This document shows, piece after piece, positions 34,804 to 43,534 of a DNA stretch of 64,000 nt. Position numbers and translations under genes: made by a program. The notes under the pieces were generated by a model. The model saw nothing but the letters and a program-made list of their open reading frames with translations. It had not been told where the DNA came from and ran no database searches. The stretch comes from Polycladomyces abyssicola (lineage in GTDB: Bacteria; Bacillota; Bacilli; Thermoactinomycetales; JIR-001): assembly GCF_018326425.1 (NCBI RefSeq), contig NZ_AP024601.1, positions 2,034,001 through 2,098,000 of the forward strand, given 5' to 3'. The stretch's first letter is position 1; the number at the start of each line of letters is the position of its first letter.

Positions 34804-35313
34804 ATGAAATACGGCATTGCAATATTCCCGCAAAAACACGTCCAAGATTTTGCCAACTCCTACCGGAAGCGATATGACCCGCACTATACACTCATCCCAC
34901 CGCACATCACGTTAAAAGAAGCGTTTGAAATGGATGAGGCCAATCTGGATAAGGCGGTCGACCATCTGGAAAAGGTGGCAAGAGAGTCTCAGCCTTTCGA
35001 AATTTGTTTTCATAAAGTGAGTTGCTTCCATCCGACAAACAACGTCATCTATTTAGCTGTGAAGAATGATCAACCGCTCCGCACACTGCATGAAAAAATC
35101 AACTCCGGTATACTGTATCACCCCCATCGCTATCCGTTCACCCCTCATTTGACCATCGGGCAAAATATGTCCACAGACGAATTGCATGATGTTTATGGAA
35201 GTCTGCGGATGCGCTCATTGAATCTTCATACGGAAGTGGACCGTTTTCACCTGTTGTATCAGCTTGAAAACGGTTCCTGGAGCGTCTATCAAAGCTTTCT
35301 ATTTAAAGGGTAG
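34804..35313 (+). CDS. 2'-5' RNA ligase-like protein, YjcG family
   Basis: The 169-residue protein has the two HxT motifs of the 2H phosphoesterase superfamily, PPHITLKEAF and TPHLTIGQ, and the YjcG start KYGIAIFPQK. Activity on cyclic phosphates or RNA ends is expected. AGGAGG precedes the ATG. The GNAT gene that adjoins it in Bacillus (yjcF) follows here 302 bases later. Confidence 0.83.
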   Translation: MKYGIAIFPQKHVQDFANSYRKRYDPHYTLIPPHITLKEAFEMDEANLDKAVDHLEKVARESQPFEICFHKVSCFHPTNNVIYLAVKNDQPLRTLHEKINSGILYHPHRYPFTPHLTIGQNMSTDELHDVYGSLRMRSLNLHTEVDRFHLLYQLENGSWSVYQSFLFKG

Positions 35314-35366
35314 TTGTTTGAAGGAGCAAGCGACACCTTCCACGGTAGCGAACCTGCGATTTCAGA

Positions 35367-35427
35367 GCGTTTTCCCTCTTGCTGCTGTTTTGCAAGCGCA
35401 AAGGTCGCTCGTGGGAAAACGCCACCC
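35367..35427 (+). repeat. Dispersed hairpin repeat, copy C
   Basis: GCGTTTTCCC (35367-35376) pairs perfectly with GGGAAAACGC (35413-35422). The loop contains AGCGCAAAGGTCGCTCG, one base different from copy B. CACCCTT follows, as in copies B and D. Confidence 0.6.
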
Positions 35428-35511
35428 TTTTGAGAGAAGCGGGTCCGAACTTCCCGTCGAGTGCGGAGCGGAGACGGGAAATCGGATCCCGAGGACTTTT
35501 GTCAACAACCT

Positions 35512-35537
35512 GACAGGGCGGATGCCCTGTTTTTTCT
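35512..35537 (+). terminator. Terminator before yjcF-like gene
   Basis: ACAGGGC-GGAT-GCCCTGT followed by six T residues, preceded by a TTTGTCAACAACCT box. Confidence 0.75.
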
Positions 35538-35615
35538 TTCTTTATCTGATTTTTCCTGTTGGATGCCGTGAAAGATCGGGAATACCAATAACGAGCAAAA
35601 AGGAGGTATTTCAAC

Positions 35616-36059
35616 TTGAAACAGACAGAAACCGACATTCGAGAAGCGCGAACACCCGAAGAACTCGAAGAAGTGCATCGTATCCGTCGCAAGGTGTTTG
35701 TCGATGAACAGCAGATGCCCCGCATCATGGAAAAGGATCGGCATGATGAGTCCGCCACGCAACTATTGGCTTATGATGCGGACCGGCCGGTCGGCACTTT
35801 GCGACTTCGCTGGATGGATCCAAAAACGGCTAAAATCGAACGTGTGGCGGTGCTTCCGGAACTTCGCGGCACCGGGATCGGCCGTTCCATGCTGGAGTCC
35901 GTTGAATCCTACGCGAAGCGGAAAGGAGCCAAACGTCTGGTGTTGAGTGCCCAATGGCATGCCCGGCCGTTCTATGAAAAGTTGGGATACCGTGCTGAAG
36001 GAAATCCTTATGAGGAGCTGGGCGTGACACACATATGGATGAATAAAAAGCTGGCGTAA
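35616..36059 (+). CDS. GNAT acetyltransferase, YjcF-like
   Basis: The 147-residue protein is a GNAT enzyme of the YjcF/ElaA type: VHRIRRKVFVDEQQMP near the start, VAVLPELRGTGIGRSML (acetyl-CoA site), and HARPFYEKLGYRAEG. The acceptor is unknown. Start is TTG 35616, eight bases after AGGAGGT. Confidence 0.85.
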   Translation: MKQTETDIREARTPEELEEVHRIRRKVFVDEQQMPRIMEKDRHDESATQLLAYDADRPVGTLRLRWMDPKTAKIERVAVLPELRGTGIGRSMLESVESYAKRKGAKRLVLSAQWHARPFYEKLGYRAEGNPYEELGVTHIWMNKKLA

Positions 36060-36152
36060 CATTTGACCGGGAAAGGTACCCAATAAGTGGCCCGGGTGCC
36101 GATGACGGAACCATTCACGGGGGAAGGAAGATATTGATCATACGCACTCATT

Positions 36153-36989
36153 TTACTTTCTTGCGGCCATTTTGAGTCGTTCCACCTGATCATAGGCCAC
36201 CGTTTTCGTGCCGATCGGTGCGTGAAACATGGAACCGTGCCGTTCACCATGAAAATCGGATCCGGCGGTTATAATCAATCCGTGACGTTCCGCCATCTTC
36301 CTGTACCGTTCAGTGCGCTCCTCATCATGATCTGGATGGTACACTTCCAATCCTGCCAAGCCGTGGCTGATAATCTCTTCTACCAACGCGTCGTTTTCAT
36401 ACAATCCAGGGTGTGCCAGTACAGGAACGCCGCCAGCTTCCTTAATCAAGTCAATCGCTTCAAACGGGGTAATCCGTTTGGTGGTGACGTAGGCCGCTCC
36501 ATCTTTACCCAGATATCGTTCAAACGCCTCATCCATCGAGCGAACGACCCCCTTGTCCACCAATAATTCGGCAATATGGGGCCGCCCGATATTCTTCTCG
36601 GGTGAGGCGCCTCGCTTTTTGGCCTGCACTTCTTCCCACGTGATCGCAATACCCAATTCGTTCAACTTCTCAATGATTTTGCGGTTGCGCTCTACCCTGG
36701 TATTCCGGAGAGATTGCAACCGCTTCAAAAACCATTCCTGCTCCGTATCCACGAAATAACCCAGCACATGAACATCCTGACCGTCCGCCAACGTACTGAT
36801 TTCGATTCCGGGCACCAGCTCCATTCCCAGTTTGGCCGCCGCTACCGCAGCTTGAGCCACGCCGCCCACTGTATCGTGATCGGTGATCGCAATCGCCCGA
36901 AGTCCTGTATCTTTAGCCATTCTTACAACCTCTTCCGGGGAAAACAGTCCGTCTGAAACTGTCGTATGTATATGTAAATCTGCACTCAT
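36153..36989 (-). CDS. PHP-domain phosphoesterase (TrpH/YciV-like)
   Basis: The 278-residue protein begins with the PHP signature MSADLHIHTTVSDGLFSPEE and has AITDHDTVGG, ISTLADGQDVHVLGYF, VLAHPGLYE and GSDFHGE, which provide the metal ligands. Relatives act as 3'-5' nucleases on short RNA or as nucleotide 3'-phosphatases. Its ATG overlaps the stop of the upstream gene (ATGA), so they are coupled. Confidence 0.87.
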   Translation of the reverse strand: MSADLHIHTTVSDGLFSPEEVVRMAKDTGLRAIAITDHDTVGGVAQAAVAAAKLGMELVPGIEISTLADGQDVHVLGYFVDTEQEWFLKRLQSLRNTRVERNRKIIEKLNELGIAITWEEVQAKKRGASPEKNIGRPHIAELLVDKGVVRSMDEAFERYLGKDGAAYVTTKRITPFEAIDLIKEAGGVPVLAHPGLYENDALVEEIISHGLAGLEVYHPDHDEERTERYRKMAERHGLIITAGSDFHGERHGSMFHAPIGTKTVAYDQVERLKMAARK

Positions 36990-37687
36990 GATTCAACACA
37001 TCCTCCCGATTCTATTCGACTTAACCATCCCATACCTTGGCGTTGCATGAATACACGCCATGGCAAATGGGTTTGTTGTGATCTCTTTGTGGCGTAAACC
37101 CGCTCCAACCAACTTCGCACATCATCCGATTCTTCCGGCGACATCACCCGTATCGGTCCGACGGGCAAATGTTGGACTCCCACTTTGACCGGTCGGGCGA
37201 TTACAGACGCCCCTTCCTGCCATTCCTCTGTCGGCCAATTACGAGGATCGGCTGTCAACGGCGGCAAGTCCGATGCCATTTCTTGGAGAATCCAGTTTTC
37301 ACCTGCACGTGTCAAGAAAAAAACAGAGTAAAAAGAAGCGATCAGTGTACTCGCCCAGACCAATCGACTTTTTTTGTCCAACCATATTCCACCACCGGCG
37401 TCGAGATACTCTTGGATCAGGCGACGATGACGGATATTCAAATAATCCAACGCATACCAAATACGGAATACCTGTTCAGCCAACCCGGAAAATGATTCAG
37501 GCTGATCCGGTTTCCGACAGGTCAGTTGCTGAAAAATATGGCGGGCACGCACTTTTTCCCGCAACAGCGTTTGCTTTTCCGCATATGTCAGCACATCCTC
37601 CAACAGCCGGTAAAACTGCCTTTCTTTTTGCCGCTGGCGGATGCTTCTCCACCGCAAAAAATCGACATGGTGTTCCTCATTAGACAA
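36986..37687 (-). CDS. Unrecognised 233-residue protein upstream of the PHP gene
   Basis: The protein is basic, Trp-rich and mostly helical, with a hydrophobic stretch LVWASTLIASFYSVFFLT that could be a membrane segment or core helix. I do not recognise it. Start is uncertain: TTG 37687 has a strong GGGGAGGGGA site; ATG 37714 would include that site as codons. Coupling to the PHP gene suggests a shared task. Confidence 0.55.
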   Translation of the reverse strand: MSNEEHHVDFLRWRSIRQRQKERQFYRLLEDVLTYAEKQTLLREKVRARHIFQQLTCRKPDQPESFSGLAEQVFRIWYALDYLNIRHRRLIQEYLDAGGGIWLDKKSRLVWASTLIASFYSVFFLTRAGENWILQEMASDLPPLTADPRNWPTEEWQEGASVIARPVKVGVQHLPVGPIRVMSPEESDDVRSWLERVYATKRSQQTHLPWRVFMQRQGMGWLSRIESGGCVES

Positions 37688-37798
37688 AAATCGATCCCCT
37701 CCCCTTTTCATCATACCCTACTTTATGCACGCATAGGACGACAGGGTTTCACATTTTTTCGCAAGCATTCAATTGCCCATCCATTACTGATTCACACA

Positions 37799-37833
37799 GC
37801 AAAAAAGCGGCCCACTCCCCTTTGGCCGCTTTT
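37799..37833 (-). terminator. Terminator of the SEC-C gene
   Basis: AAGCGGCC and GGCCGCTT pair, with T6 on the minus side and T5 on the plus side, one base from the stop codon. Confidence 0.75.
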
Positions 37834-39279
37834 TCACCGTTCTTCGATCGTTTGCTCCACCGTTTGATCCCAATCCTCCAACAACACCGGATATATCGCC
37901 TCCACCCGATGAAGTGATCCGTCGTTGGCGACTGTTCCCTTCAACCAAAAACGGTATTCCGCCCAGTTCGGTGGAAAGCCCCGCAAATTGAGCGGCAACC
38001 ACTTTTTCCCCACCAACAACACAGGACCGGACGGCGGAACAGCCAACAAATAGGTTCCCGTCATGGCTGTTTCTTCTGCTGTTCGCTCTTGAACCCCGTG
38101 TTGAACCAGCCATTTTCTCACCTCAAATGCCAAGGGCAACGACTGGATCAAGGAAGGATACACTCTGCGATAAGCGGCATACACGGTCTCGATCCCTTCG
38201 CCATCCAACCAGCGGAAGAGATGTTTGATCGTGTTGAGAAAAATCTTGGCTTTCACTGCATTGCCGCCAACACGATCAACATACCAGACACCGCAAAAAT
38301 GGGCGAGCACGTCCTCATTGAACCGGGACCAGGTGAACGATTTCCCAAAATACAGGGAAATGTATTCCACCAAGTACTCCAACGAGCGTGCAAACAACGT
38401 CTGGGTGCGTGGTTGGTATTTGGAGACCTCGTTCATAAAAAACAGCTCCAAATGCTGGGTGACCAAATCCGGCAGCCCTTTTTCTTCTTCATTCAACGAC
38501 GGCAGAGAAGGCAGGGCACGGACTTCAGCAGTTGGAGCCGCTTCTTCCTGGGATGCCTGTGCTTGAGTGGAGAGCTGGTCCCATTCTTTGGCACGATGTA
38601 TGGCCCAACCCAATACATGCAACCCATTTTGCCGCCAGAACTCCCGCTCTCCCGCCGGATCCCGGGGCACTTGATTCTCCAGATGCATCAAGATCTCCCC
38701 TCTCATTTGTTGTGTAAACACGGTGTAGGGGCCAAACAATTCGTAGCGGTTTCCCAGCCGAGAGAGGCGTCCGATCAATACAGCACCTTTATGTAAAGGT
38801 TCAAATACCTTGGTTACGTATGTTCCCTCACCGAGAATCGGTTGGAGCAGCACTTCCTGATTTCCGGTGTGACACACCTCATAGCATCCGAGATGAACAT
38901 CTCGCAACTGATCGGCCACTTCCAACCGATCCGATGGCAGATTCGTCGCCTCTCTCCACACATCGATCGGTCGACGCCCGTCGACACACGGTGTATCCAG
39001 CATCAACCAAAATCGATAAGCGAGAGAATATCTCGAAGGAAGAGGTTTGGAGGATGGAAAACGCAGAATCTCTTTAAAACGTTCCTCCCATTTTTTCTCC
39101 TCTTCCCTCGAAACGTGTCGTTCAAACCATTCCTTCAGATCCTTGAGAATCTCGTTTTTGATCTGGATTTCCCGCTTTTCACGAAGTTGTTCGGCCGCCT
39201 GAATGGCAACGACACGCTCGCAACATTTCTTGTATTTTTTTCCACTCCCACAGGGGCATGGATCATTTCGACCAACCAT
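37834..39279 (-). CDS. SEC-C motif protein with helical C-terminal region
   Basis: The 481-residue protein opens with a SEC-C zinc motif, NDPCPCGSGKKYKKCC (residues 5-20). A charged coiled coil follows (about 25-75), then a mixed alpha/beta region (about 80-240). Residues about 270-400 are helical; LEYLVEYISLYFGKSFTWSR and LNTIKHLFRWLDGEG recall the arm/core-binding fold of tyrosine recombinases, without any catalytic domain. SEC-C usually mediates binding to SecB or ribosome-associated partners. Overall function is unknown. Confidence 0.7.
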   Translation of the reverse strand: MVGRNDPCPCGSGKKYKKCCERVVAIQAAEQLREKREIQIKNEILKDLKEWFERHVSREEEKKWEERFKEILRFPSSKPLPSRYSLAYRFWLMLDTPCVDGRRPIDVWREATNLPSDRLEVADQLRDVHLGCYEVCHTGNQEVLLQPILGEGTYVTKVFEPLHKGAVLIGRLSRLGNRYELFGPYTVFTQQMRGEILMHLENQVPRDPAGEREFWRQNGLHVLGWAIHRAKEWDQLSTQAQASQEEAAPTAEVRALPSLPSLNEEEKGLPDLVTQHLELFFMNEVSKYQPRTQTLFARSLEYLVEYISLYFGKSFTWSRFNEDVLAHFCGVWYVDRVGGNAVKAKIFLNTIKHLFRWLDGEGIETVYAAYRRVYPSLIQSLPLAFEVRKWLVQHGVQERTAEETAMTGTYLLAVPPSGPVLLVGKKWLPLNLRGFPPNWAEYRFWLKGTVANDGSLHRVEAIYPVLLEDWDQTVEQTIEER

Positions 39280-39418
39280 GGTTCACACTCCAAAAGGATA
39301 TTCCTTACACTCAGTATATCGGAAATGGGCACAAGAGACAAAAGAAAATTGCAAAAAAATCCATGAAATGACGGTTCAGGGAAGCATTGCAGTATGCTCT
39401 CGACAATGTTTTTCATAA

Positions 39419-39455
39419 AAAAAGAAAACCTGCAGCAACTTTGCCGCAGGTTCCC
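39419..39455 (-). terminator. Terminator of the yabE-like gene
   Basis: AACCTGCGGCAA and TTGCTGCAGGTT form a near-perfect stem with a long T-tract on the minus strand. Confidence 0.8.
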
Positions 39456-39459
39456 ACGT

Positions 39460-40476
39460 CTAATCTTTTAGAATGTAAATCGTCACGTTTCGACGACCCC
39501 ATTGGATTGCCTCCTGCTCCGAATCGAAATACAGATCGATAATGTTCCCGTCGACGGCGCCGCCGGTATCTTCGGCCACACCCACACCGTAACCCGGAAT
39601 GTACATTTTGGTCCCCAATGGAATCACATCCGGGTCGACGGCAACCGTTCCGCGGTGAGGTGTGGTCCCGGTCGCGGTTTTGGCGTTGCCGCTGGAAGTG
39701 TATCCTGTCGCTTCAACGTCCATCGTTTTGGTATATTCCAAACCGGCGATTTTGGAAGAGCCATGCTCTTCAGCCACTTGCGTATCCTCTTTTTGTTCTT
39801 TTGGTATCTCCGTTCCTGTGCCGACGGCGACGAGCATATGTACTGGGAGAATTTCTTCAATTAAGCGTTCATCTGTTACTAGAGGTTTGCCGTTTTTGTA
39901 GATCAACGCCACTTCGTAGATCCTTTTGCCCTTGACGCCTTCTTTGAGCACTTGCTCTTTGCCTTTTTGCAATTTGGGGTCTTCTTTTTTCACCGTCTTA
40001 TAGGGCGTAAGCTCCACTTTCTTTTTGATCCGTTTCTCGATTCGGTCTACGACCAGCAACATGTTGTCTGTGATCTTGGCATTCAGTGGGGCGTTCACCT
40101 GATCCCACCGATTCAGCTCAATGTGGCGCTCCGCCAAAAACTGTCCCACTGTAGGTTGCTTCGTAGTATAGGTTCCCGTTTTTTGACCGCCGACCTCCAA
40201 CTGAACTTTGCATTGGCACAGCAGTTGGACCTTGGCATTGTCGGGAAGCGTTTGGTTCCACGGAATACTGGGAATATATTTCTTTTTCAGTTTTTGGATG
40301 TCGTACCCTTCGCTTTCCAATGCCTCTTCCAATGTGCCCCCCATCACACTGGTGACCAAGGGCTGATCTTTATCGCTGAAGGTGATGGTCACATCTTCTT
40401 GCATCGCATAGACCAGTGTTCCGGAAAGGAGCAGGATGGACACAATCCCGATACCGATCAAAAGGATTTTTTTCAT
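39460..40476 (-). CDS. YabE-like cell wall protein (DUF348, G5, 3D domains)
   Basis: The 338-residue secreted or anchored protein has an N-terminal hydrophobic segment (4-24), two ubiquitin-like DUF348 repeats (about 28-75, 88-135), a G5 domain (about 140-215) and a C-terminal 3D domain with MDVEATGYTSSGNAKTATG and VAVDPDVIPLGTKMYIPG and the three catalytic-type aspartates. YabE/Rpf-like proteins are lytic transglycosylase-type wall enzymes. ATG 40476 follows AAAGGAGG. Confidence 0.87.
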   Translation of the reverse strand: MKKILLIGIGIVSILLLSGTLVYAMQEDVTITFSDKDQPLVTSVMGGTLEEALESEGYDIQKLKKKYIPSIPWNQTLPDNAKVQLLCQCKVQLEVGGQKTGTYTTKQPTVGQFLAERHIELNRWDQVNAPLNAKITDNMLLVVDRIEKRIKKKVELTPYKTVKKEDPKLQKGKEQVLKEGVKGKRIYEVALIYKNGKPLVTDERLIEEILPVHMLVAVGTGTEIPKEQKEDTQVAEEHGSSKIAGLEYTKTMDVEATGYTSSGNAKTATGTTPHRGTVAVDPDVIPLGTKMYIPGYGVGVAEDTGGAVDGNIIDLYFDSEQEAIQWGRRNVTIYILKD

Positions 40477-40935
40477 CCAACGCCTCCTTTGCTGAAAAAT
40501 ACCCAAAAACACGTTAACTATTATAGCAGATACGACGAATGTCCAGCCATGAAAATTTTCCCCTTGAGTTTCCATCTCCTTACTGATGCGGCCAGAAAAG
40601 AACGATCTCTCACTGATTCTTCAAAATTCACCTGATGGAAAAACAGAAACAAAAAACCCGCCCAGTTTGGGCGGGTTGTCCATGATGCGTCGTTTTCACA
40701 CGGTAATAGCACACATCGCTTTCCCGGCTCGCGCAACACCTGCACCCTGCAAGGAAGCAGATCATGACTGCTCCAACACGAAGCGCATGACACCGGGGAA
40801 AGTGCGATTCGCTTAGCGGAAATTGACCGCGACTCGATTCCATTCCTGCGCTTTCCGTGTCTTCACTGTGCCTGGCTTAGGTCTTCGCTTACCTGGGAAA
40901 ACATTGCCTCCTTACGGAAATGACCAGACACATAT
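40477..40935. other. 459-base intergenic region with structured-RNA character
   Basis: Between the VanW and yabE-like genes (both minus) lie two large imperfect hairpins (40717-40806 and 40848-40911) and an intrinsic terminator (40649-40678), then the yabE ribosome binding site. No credible gene is present; an open 71-codon frame here has poor codon composition. The layout fits a leader RNA with a terminator, but no known riboswitch class is recognised. Confidence 0.5.
40649..40678 (-). terminator. Terminator upstream of the yabE-like gene
   Basis: ACCCGCCC-AGTTT-GGGCGGGT is a perfect 8-bp stem with T6 on the minus side. It may end the vanW transcript or act as an attenuator for yabE. Confidence 0.75.
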
Positions 40936-42018
40936 CTAGTGAGCCACGGTGGCGTTTCCCGGCGAGGTACTTTCCATCCCTTCGCCATAGGAGCGAGGAA
41001 GTTGTGACGGCGGAATCGGTGCTTCTTCATACTCCGATTTCTTTTCCAACGGCTGCGGCTGGGTCGGTGGCACTTTTTCCGATTCCGGTATCTGCCGTGG
41101 CGCTTCGGGTACAGGGTGTGGCTGGTTCCGAATTTCTTCCGGACCGTAAATCGACACAGTTAACCTGCCGTACCGTGCCTGTGCCACAATCAGTACCGGT
41201 TGATTCAATTGATTTTGAAACCGGAAATCGGGTCCACCCCACGAGACGGTTGCATCCCTGCCGATCGGGACATAAGTTACCTCTTTACTGTGGCTCACTC
41301 GTTGGATGATACGCAATCCCGCTTGGTCGACAGCGTTGAACAAGGTACTGGACGTTTGACAAATGCCTCCGCCGATGCCTTCCGTGTACTCACCACGCAC
41401 GATAATCGGCGCCGGCTTGTAGCCGCGGGATACCAACCGTGGTCCGACCACTTGATTGAAGGAAAACACTTCCCCCACATCCACCACATGATAGTCAATA
41501 GCCTTGGCTGACAACCAGATGTTATGTGATCGATTGGTGTGATTCGGATTGTACAAGGTGGAATAACGTCCGATGCGTTTTTCTTTAATCTGTTCCAACA
41601 TTTCCGTGGTGATGGTTGGATACAGCGTTCGGTACGGTACGGGCAAAGATTGGTTTACATATTCATGGATGTTGTCAAGCCAGTCGTCGATTTTCTGTTG
41701 ATCCAATTTGCGACCGTTCTGGTGAGGCTGAATGGTCCGGCTGACAAACCGGGCGTTTTTCGGTGCTCGGTATACACGTTCCTCAATCGGTTTTAACCAC
41801 GCATGGAACTCTCCTCGGTTCAACGTTGTCGGATCGACTCCATCATATCCAAACCTGCGCAGATCCACAGACCATTGTTGTCCATCCGTTTCCATAATGA
41901 ACATTTGCGGTGTGGGGGTCGCTTTCGGATGTGACTGACCCGACTTTAGAGGTTCCTGGGCGATGCCACAGCCATACACCCACAGTAGCACCACCGCGAT
42001 CATCACCGCTCGTTTCAT
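40936..42018 (-). CDS. VanW-family lipoprotein
   Basis: The 360-residue protein has a lipobox-like signal (LLWVYGCG) and the VanW domain: SLPVPYRTLYPTIT, DVGEVFSFNQVVGPR, and the GGGICQTSSTLFNAV motif, ending in a proline-rich tail. VanW-like domains often accompany G5/YoaR wall proteins; the activity is unknown. It is adjacent to the YabE-like gene on the same strand, suggesting a common wall role. Confidence 0.85.
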   Translation of the reverse strand: MKRAVMIAVVLLWVYGCGIAQEPLKSGQSHPKATPTPQMFIMETDGQQWSVDLRRFGYDGVDPTTLNRGEFHAWLKPIEERVYRAPKNARFVSRTIQPHQNGRKLDQQKIDDWLDNIHEYVNQSLPVPYRTLYPTITTEMLEQIKEKRIGRYSTLYNPNHTNRSHNIWLSAKAIDYHVVDVGEVFSFNQVVGPRLVSRGYKPAPIIVRGEYTEGIGGGICQTSSTLFNAVDQAGLRIIQRVSHSKEVTYVPIGRDATVSWGGPDFRFQNQLNQPVLIVAQARYGRLTVSIYGPEEIRNQPHPVPEAPRQIPESEKVPPTQPQPLEKKSEYEEAPIPPSQLPRSYGEGMESTSPGNATVAH

Positions 42019-42193
42019 GGTGATCCCCCTCTCTTCGTCTTTTAGTGTGCATCAATCCCAGGAAGATACTTGAAGAAATAATCACCAATCATCTGTGACA
42101 AATCTGCCAACGTTTTTTCGATTCGGTGACATCGGCCTGAGAATATGAAAAAAAGGGTATGATAAATCAGAGATCACAAAGGAGGGGAACCGC

Positions 42194-43522
42194 GTGGACG
42201 GATTGACGATCAGTCGGCTGTTGACGGCTGAAACGCTGGGTTTTCACATCATTTGGGCAACCATCGGCGTCGGATTGCCCATTTTTATCTCCATCGCGGA
42301 AGCATGGGGAATTTACAAGAAAGATCCCCATTACATCCTCATGGCCCGCAGATGGACACGTGGGTTTGTTATCACCGTCGCCGTAGGGGTTGTGACGGGA
42401 ACGTGTATCGGCTTGATGCTCAGCCTCTTGTGGCCCCGGTTCATGCAAGTGGCCGGCAACACGATCAGTTTGCCCCTTTTTATGGAGACGTTTGCATTTT
42501 TCTTTGAAGCGATCTTTCTCGGCATTTACCTGTACACTTGGGACCGTTTCCGAACACCGATCTATCACTGGTTGACATCGATCCCGATTATCCTTGGTTC
42601 AACCATGTCGGCTGTATTTATCACGACAGTGAATGCTTGGATGAATACACCGGCCGGGTTTTCCGTCAAAAATCGTACGTTGACCAATATCCGTCCGTTG
42701 GAGGCCATGCTGAATCCGGCCACACCGACCAAAGTGGCACACGTGTTGTCTTCCGCTTACCTGACAGGCGCGTTTCTGCTGGCTTCCATCGCGGCATATT
42801 CCATTTTGAAGGGACATCAACACGTCTATTTTCAAAAAGCGCTCCGATTGACGATGGTCTCCGGATTCATCCTCGCCATCGCCACCTTGATCGCCGGGGA
42901 CCTGTCCGGCAAGTTCCTGGCTAAACATCAACCGGAAAAGCTGGCGGCCGCCGAATGGCACTTTGAGACGCAACGCCATGCACCGCTTGTGGTGGGCGGC
43001 ATTCTGGACCCCGAAACGTTGGAAGTCCGATATGGTATAGAGATTCCGTCGGCCCTGAGCATTTTGGCAAAGGGAAGTCCTTCTGCGGAAGTGATCGGGC
43101 TGAATGATTTCCCTCGACACCTTTGGCCGCCGCTGTATGTTCATTACCTGTTTGACTTGATGGTGGGGATCGGCTTCTACCTGATTTTTATCTCCGCTGT
43201 ATTCCTCTTCCTATGGGCAAAAAAAGGATGGAATGAATGGCACCCATGGGTGATGCGCGGCATTCTCGCCGGTGGACCCTTATCTTTCCTCGCCATCGAA
43301 GCGGGTTGGATCTACGCGGAAGTCGGACGGCAACCATGGATGATCCGCGGGATGATGACAGTGAAGGAAGGTGTGACCACATCGGAACACACACTGCCGG
43401 TGTTTTGGATCTTCACATTCCTCTACTTCGCTCTGGGCATCATCGCGGTGACCGTATTGATCCGTCTGTTCAGAAACAAAACACCGGAATCGGAACTGGC
43501 CGACCGCAACATCATCCTGTAG
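42194..43522 (+). CDS. cydA: Cytochrome bd-type quinol oxidase subunit I
   Basis: The 442-residue membrane protein has the N-terminal haem-ligand helix ETLGFHIIWATIGVGLP, FMETFAFFFEAIFLG with the conserved glutamates, and the GRQPW signature (AEVGRQPWMIRG). The Q loop is short, as in the YthA/CioA type of bd oxidase that tends to be cyanide-insensitive. It reduces oxygen with quinol electrons. GTG start after AAGGAGGGG. Confidence 0.9.
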   Translation: MDGLTISRLLTAETLGFHIIWATIGVGLPIFISIAEAWGIYKKDPHYILMARRWTRGFVITVAVGVVTGTCIGLMLSLLWPRFMQVAGNTISLPLFMETFAFFFEAIFLGIYLYTWDRFRTPIYHWLTSIPIILGSTMSAVFITTVNAWMNTPAGFSVKNRTLTNIRPLEAMLNPATPTKVAHVLSSAYLTGAFLLASIAAYSILKGHQHVYFQKALRLTMVSGFILAIATLIAGDLSGKFLAKHQPEKLAAAEWHFETQRHAPLVVGGILDPETLEVRYGIEIPSALSILAKGSPSAEVIGLNDFPRHLWPPLYVHYLFDLMVGIGFYLIFISAVFLFLWAKKGWNEWHPWVMRGILAGGPLSFLAIEAGWIYAEVGRQPWMIRGMMTVKEGVTTSEHTLPVFWIFTFLYFALGIIAVTVLIRLFRNKTPESELADRNIIL

Positions 43523-43534
43523 AAAGGGAGGTGG

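Larger units (their letters stand above)
35314..35615. other. Intergenic region with repeat C and a terminator
   Basis: 302 bases between yjcG-like and yjcF-like genes hold hairpin repeat C, a TTTGTCAACAACCT box and an intrinsic terminator; no gene is seen. Confidence 0.6.

Noticed and set aside
40628-40843. 71-codon minus-strand frame in the yabE leader
   Set aside because: Rich in Cys, Arg and Ser, crosses the terminator stem, and has no proper SD; it is better explained as structured RNA.
40690-40920. c-di-AMP (ydaO/yuaA), SRP or 6S RNA
   Set aside because: A short GGAAGCAG-like stretch on the plus strand recalls SRP helix 8 and the gene context recalls ydaO, but the defining conserved blocks are absent on both strands.
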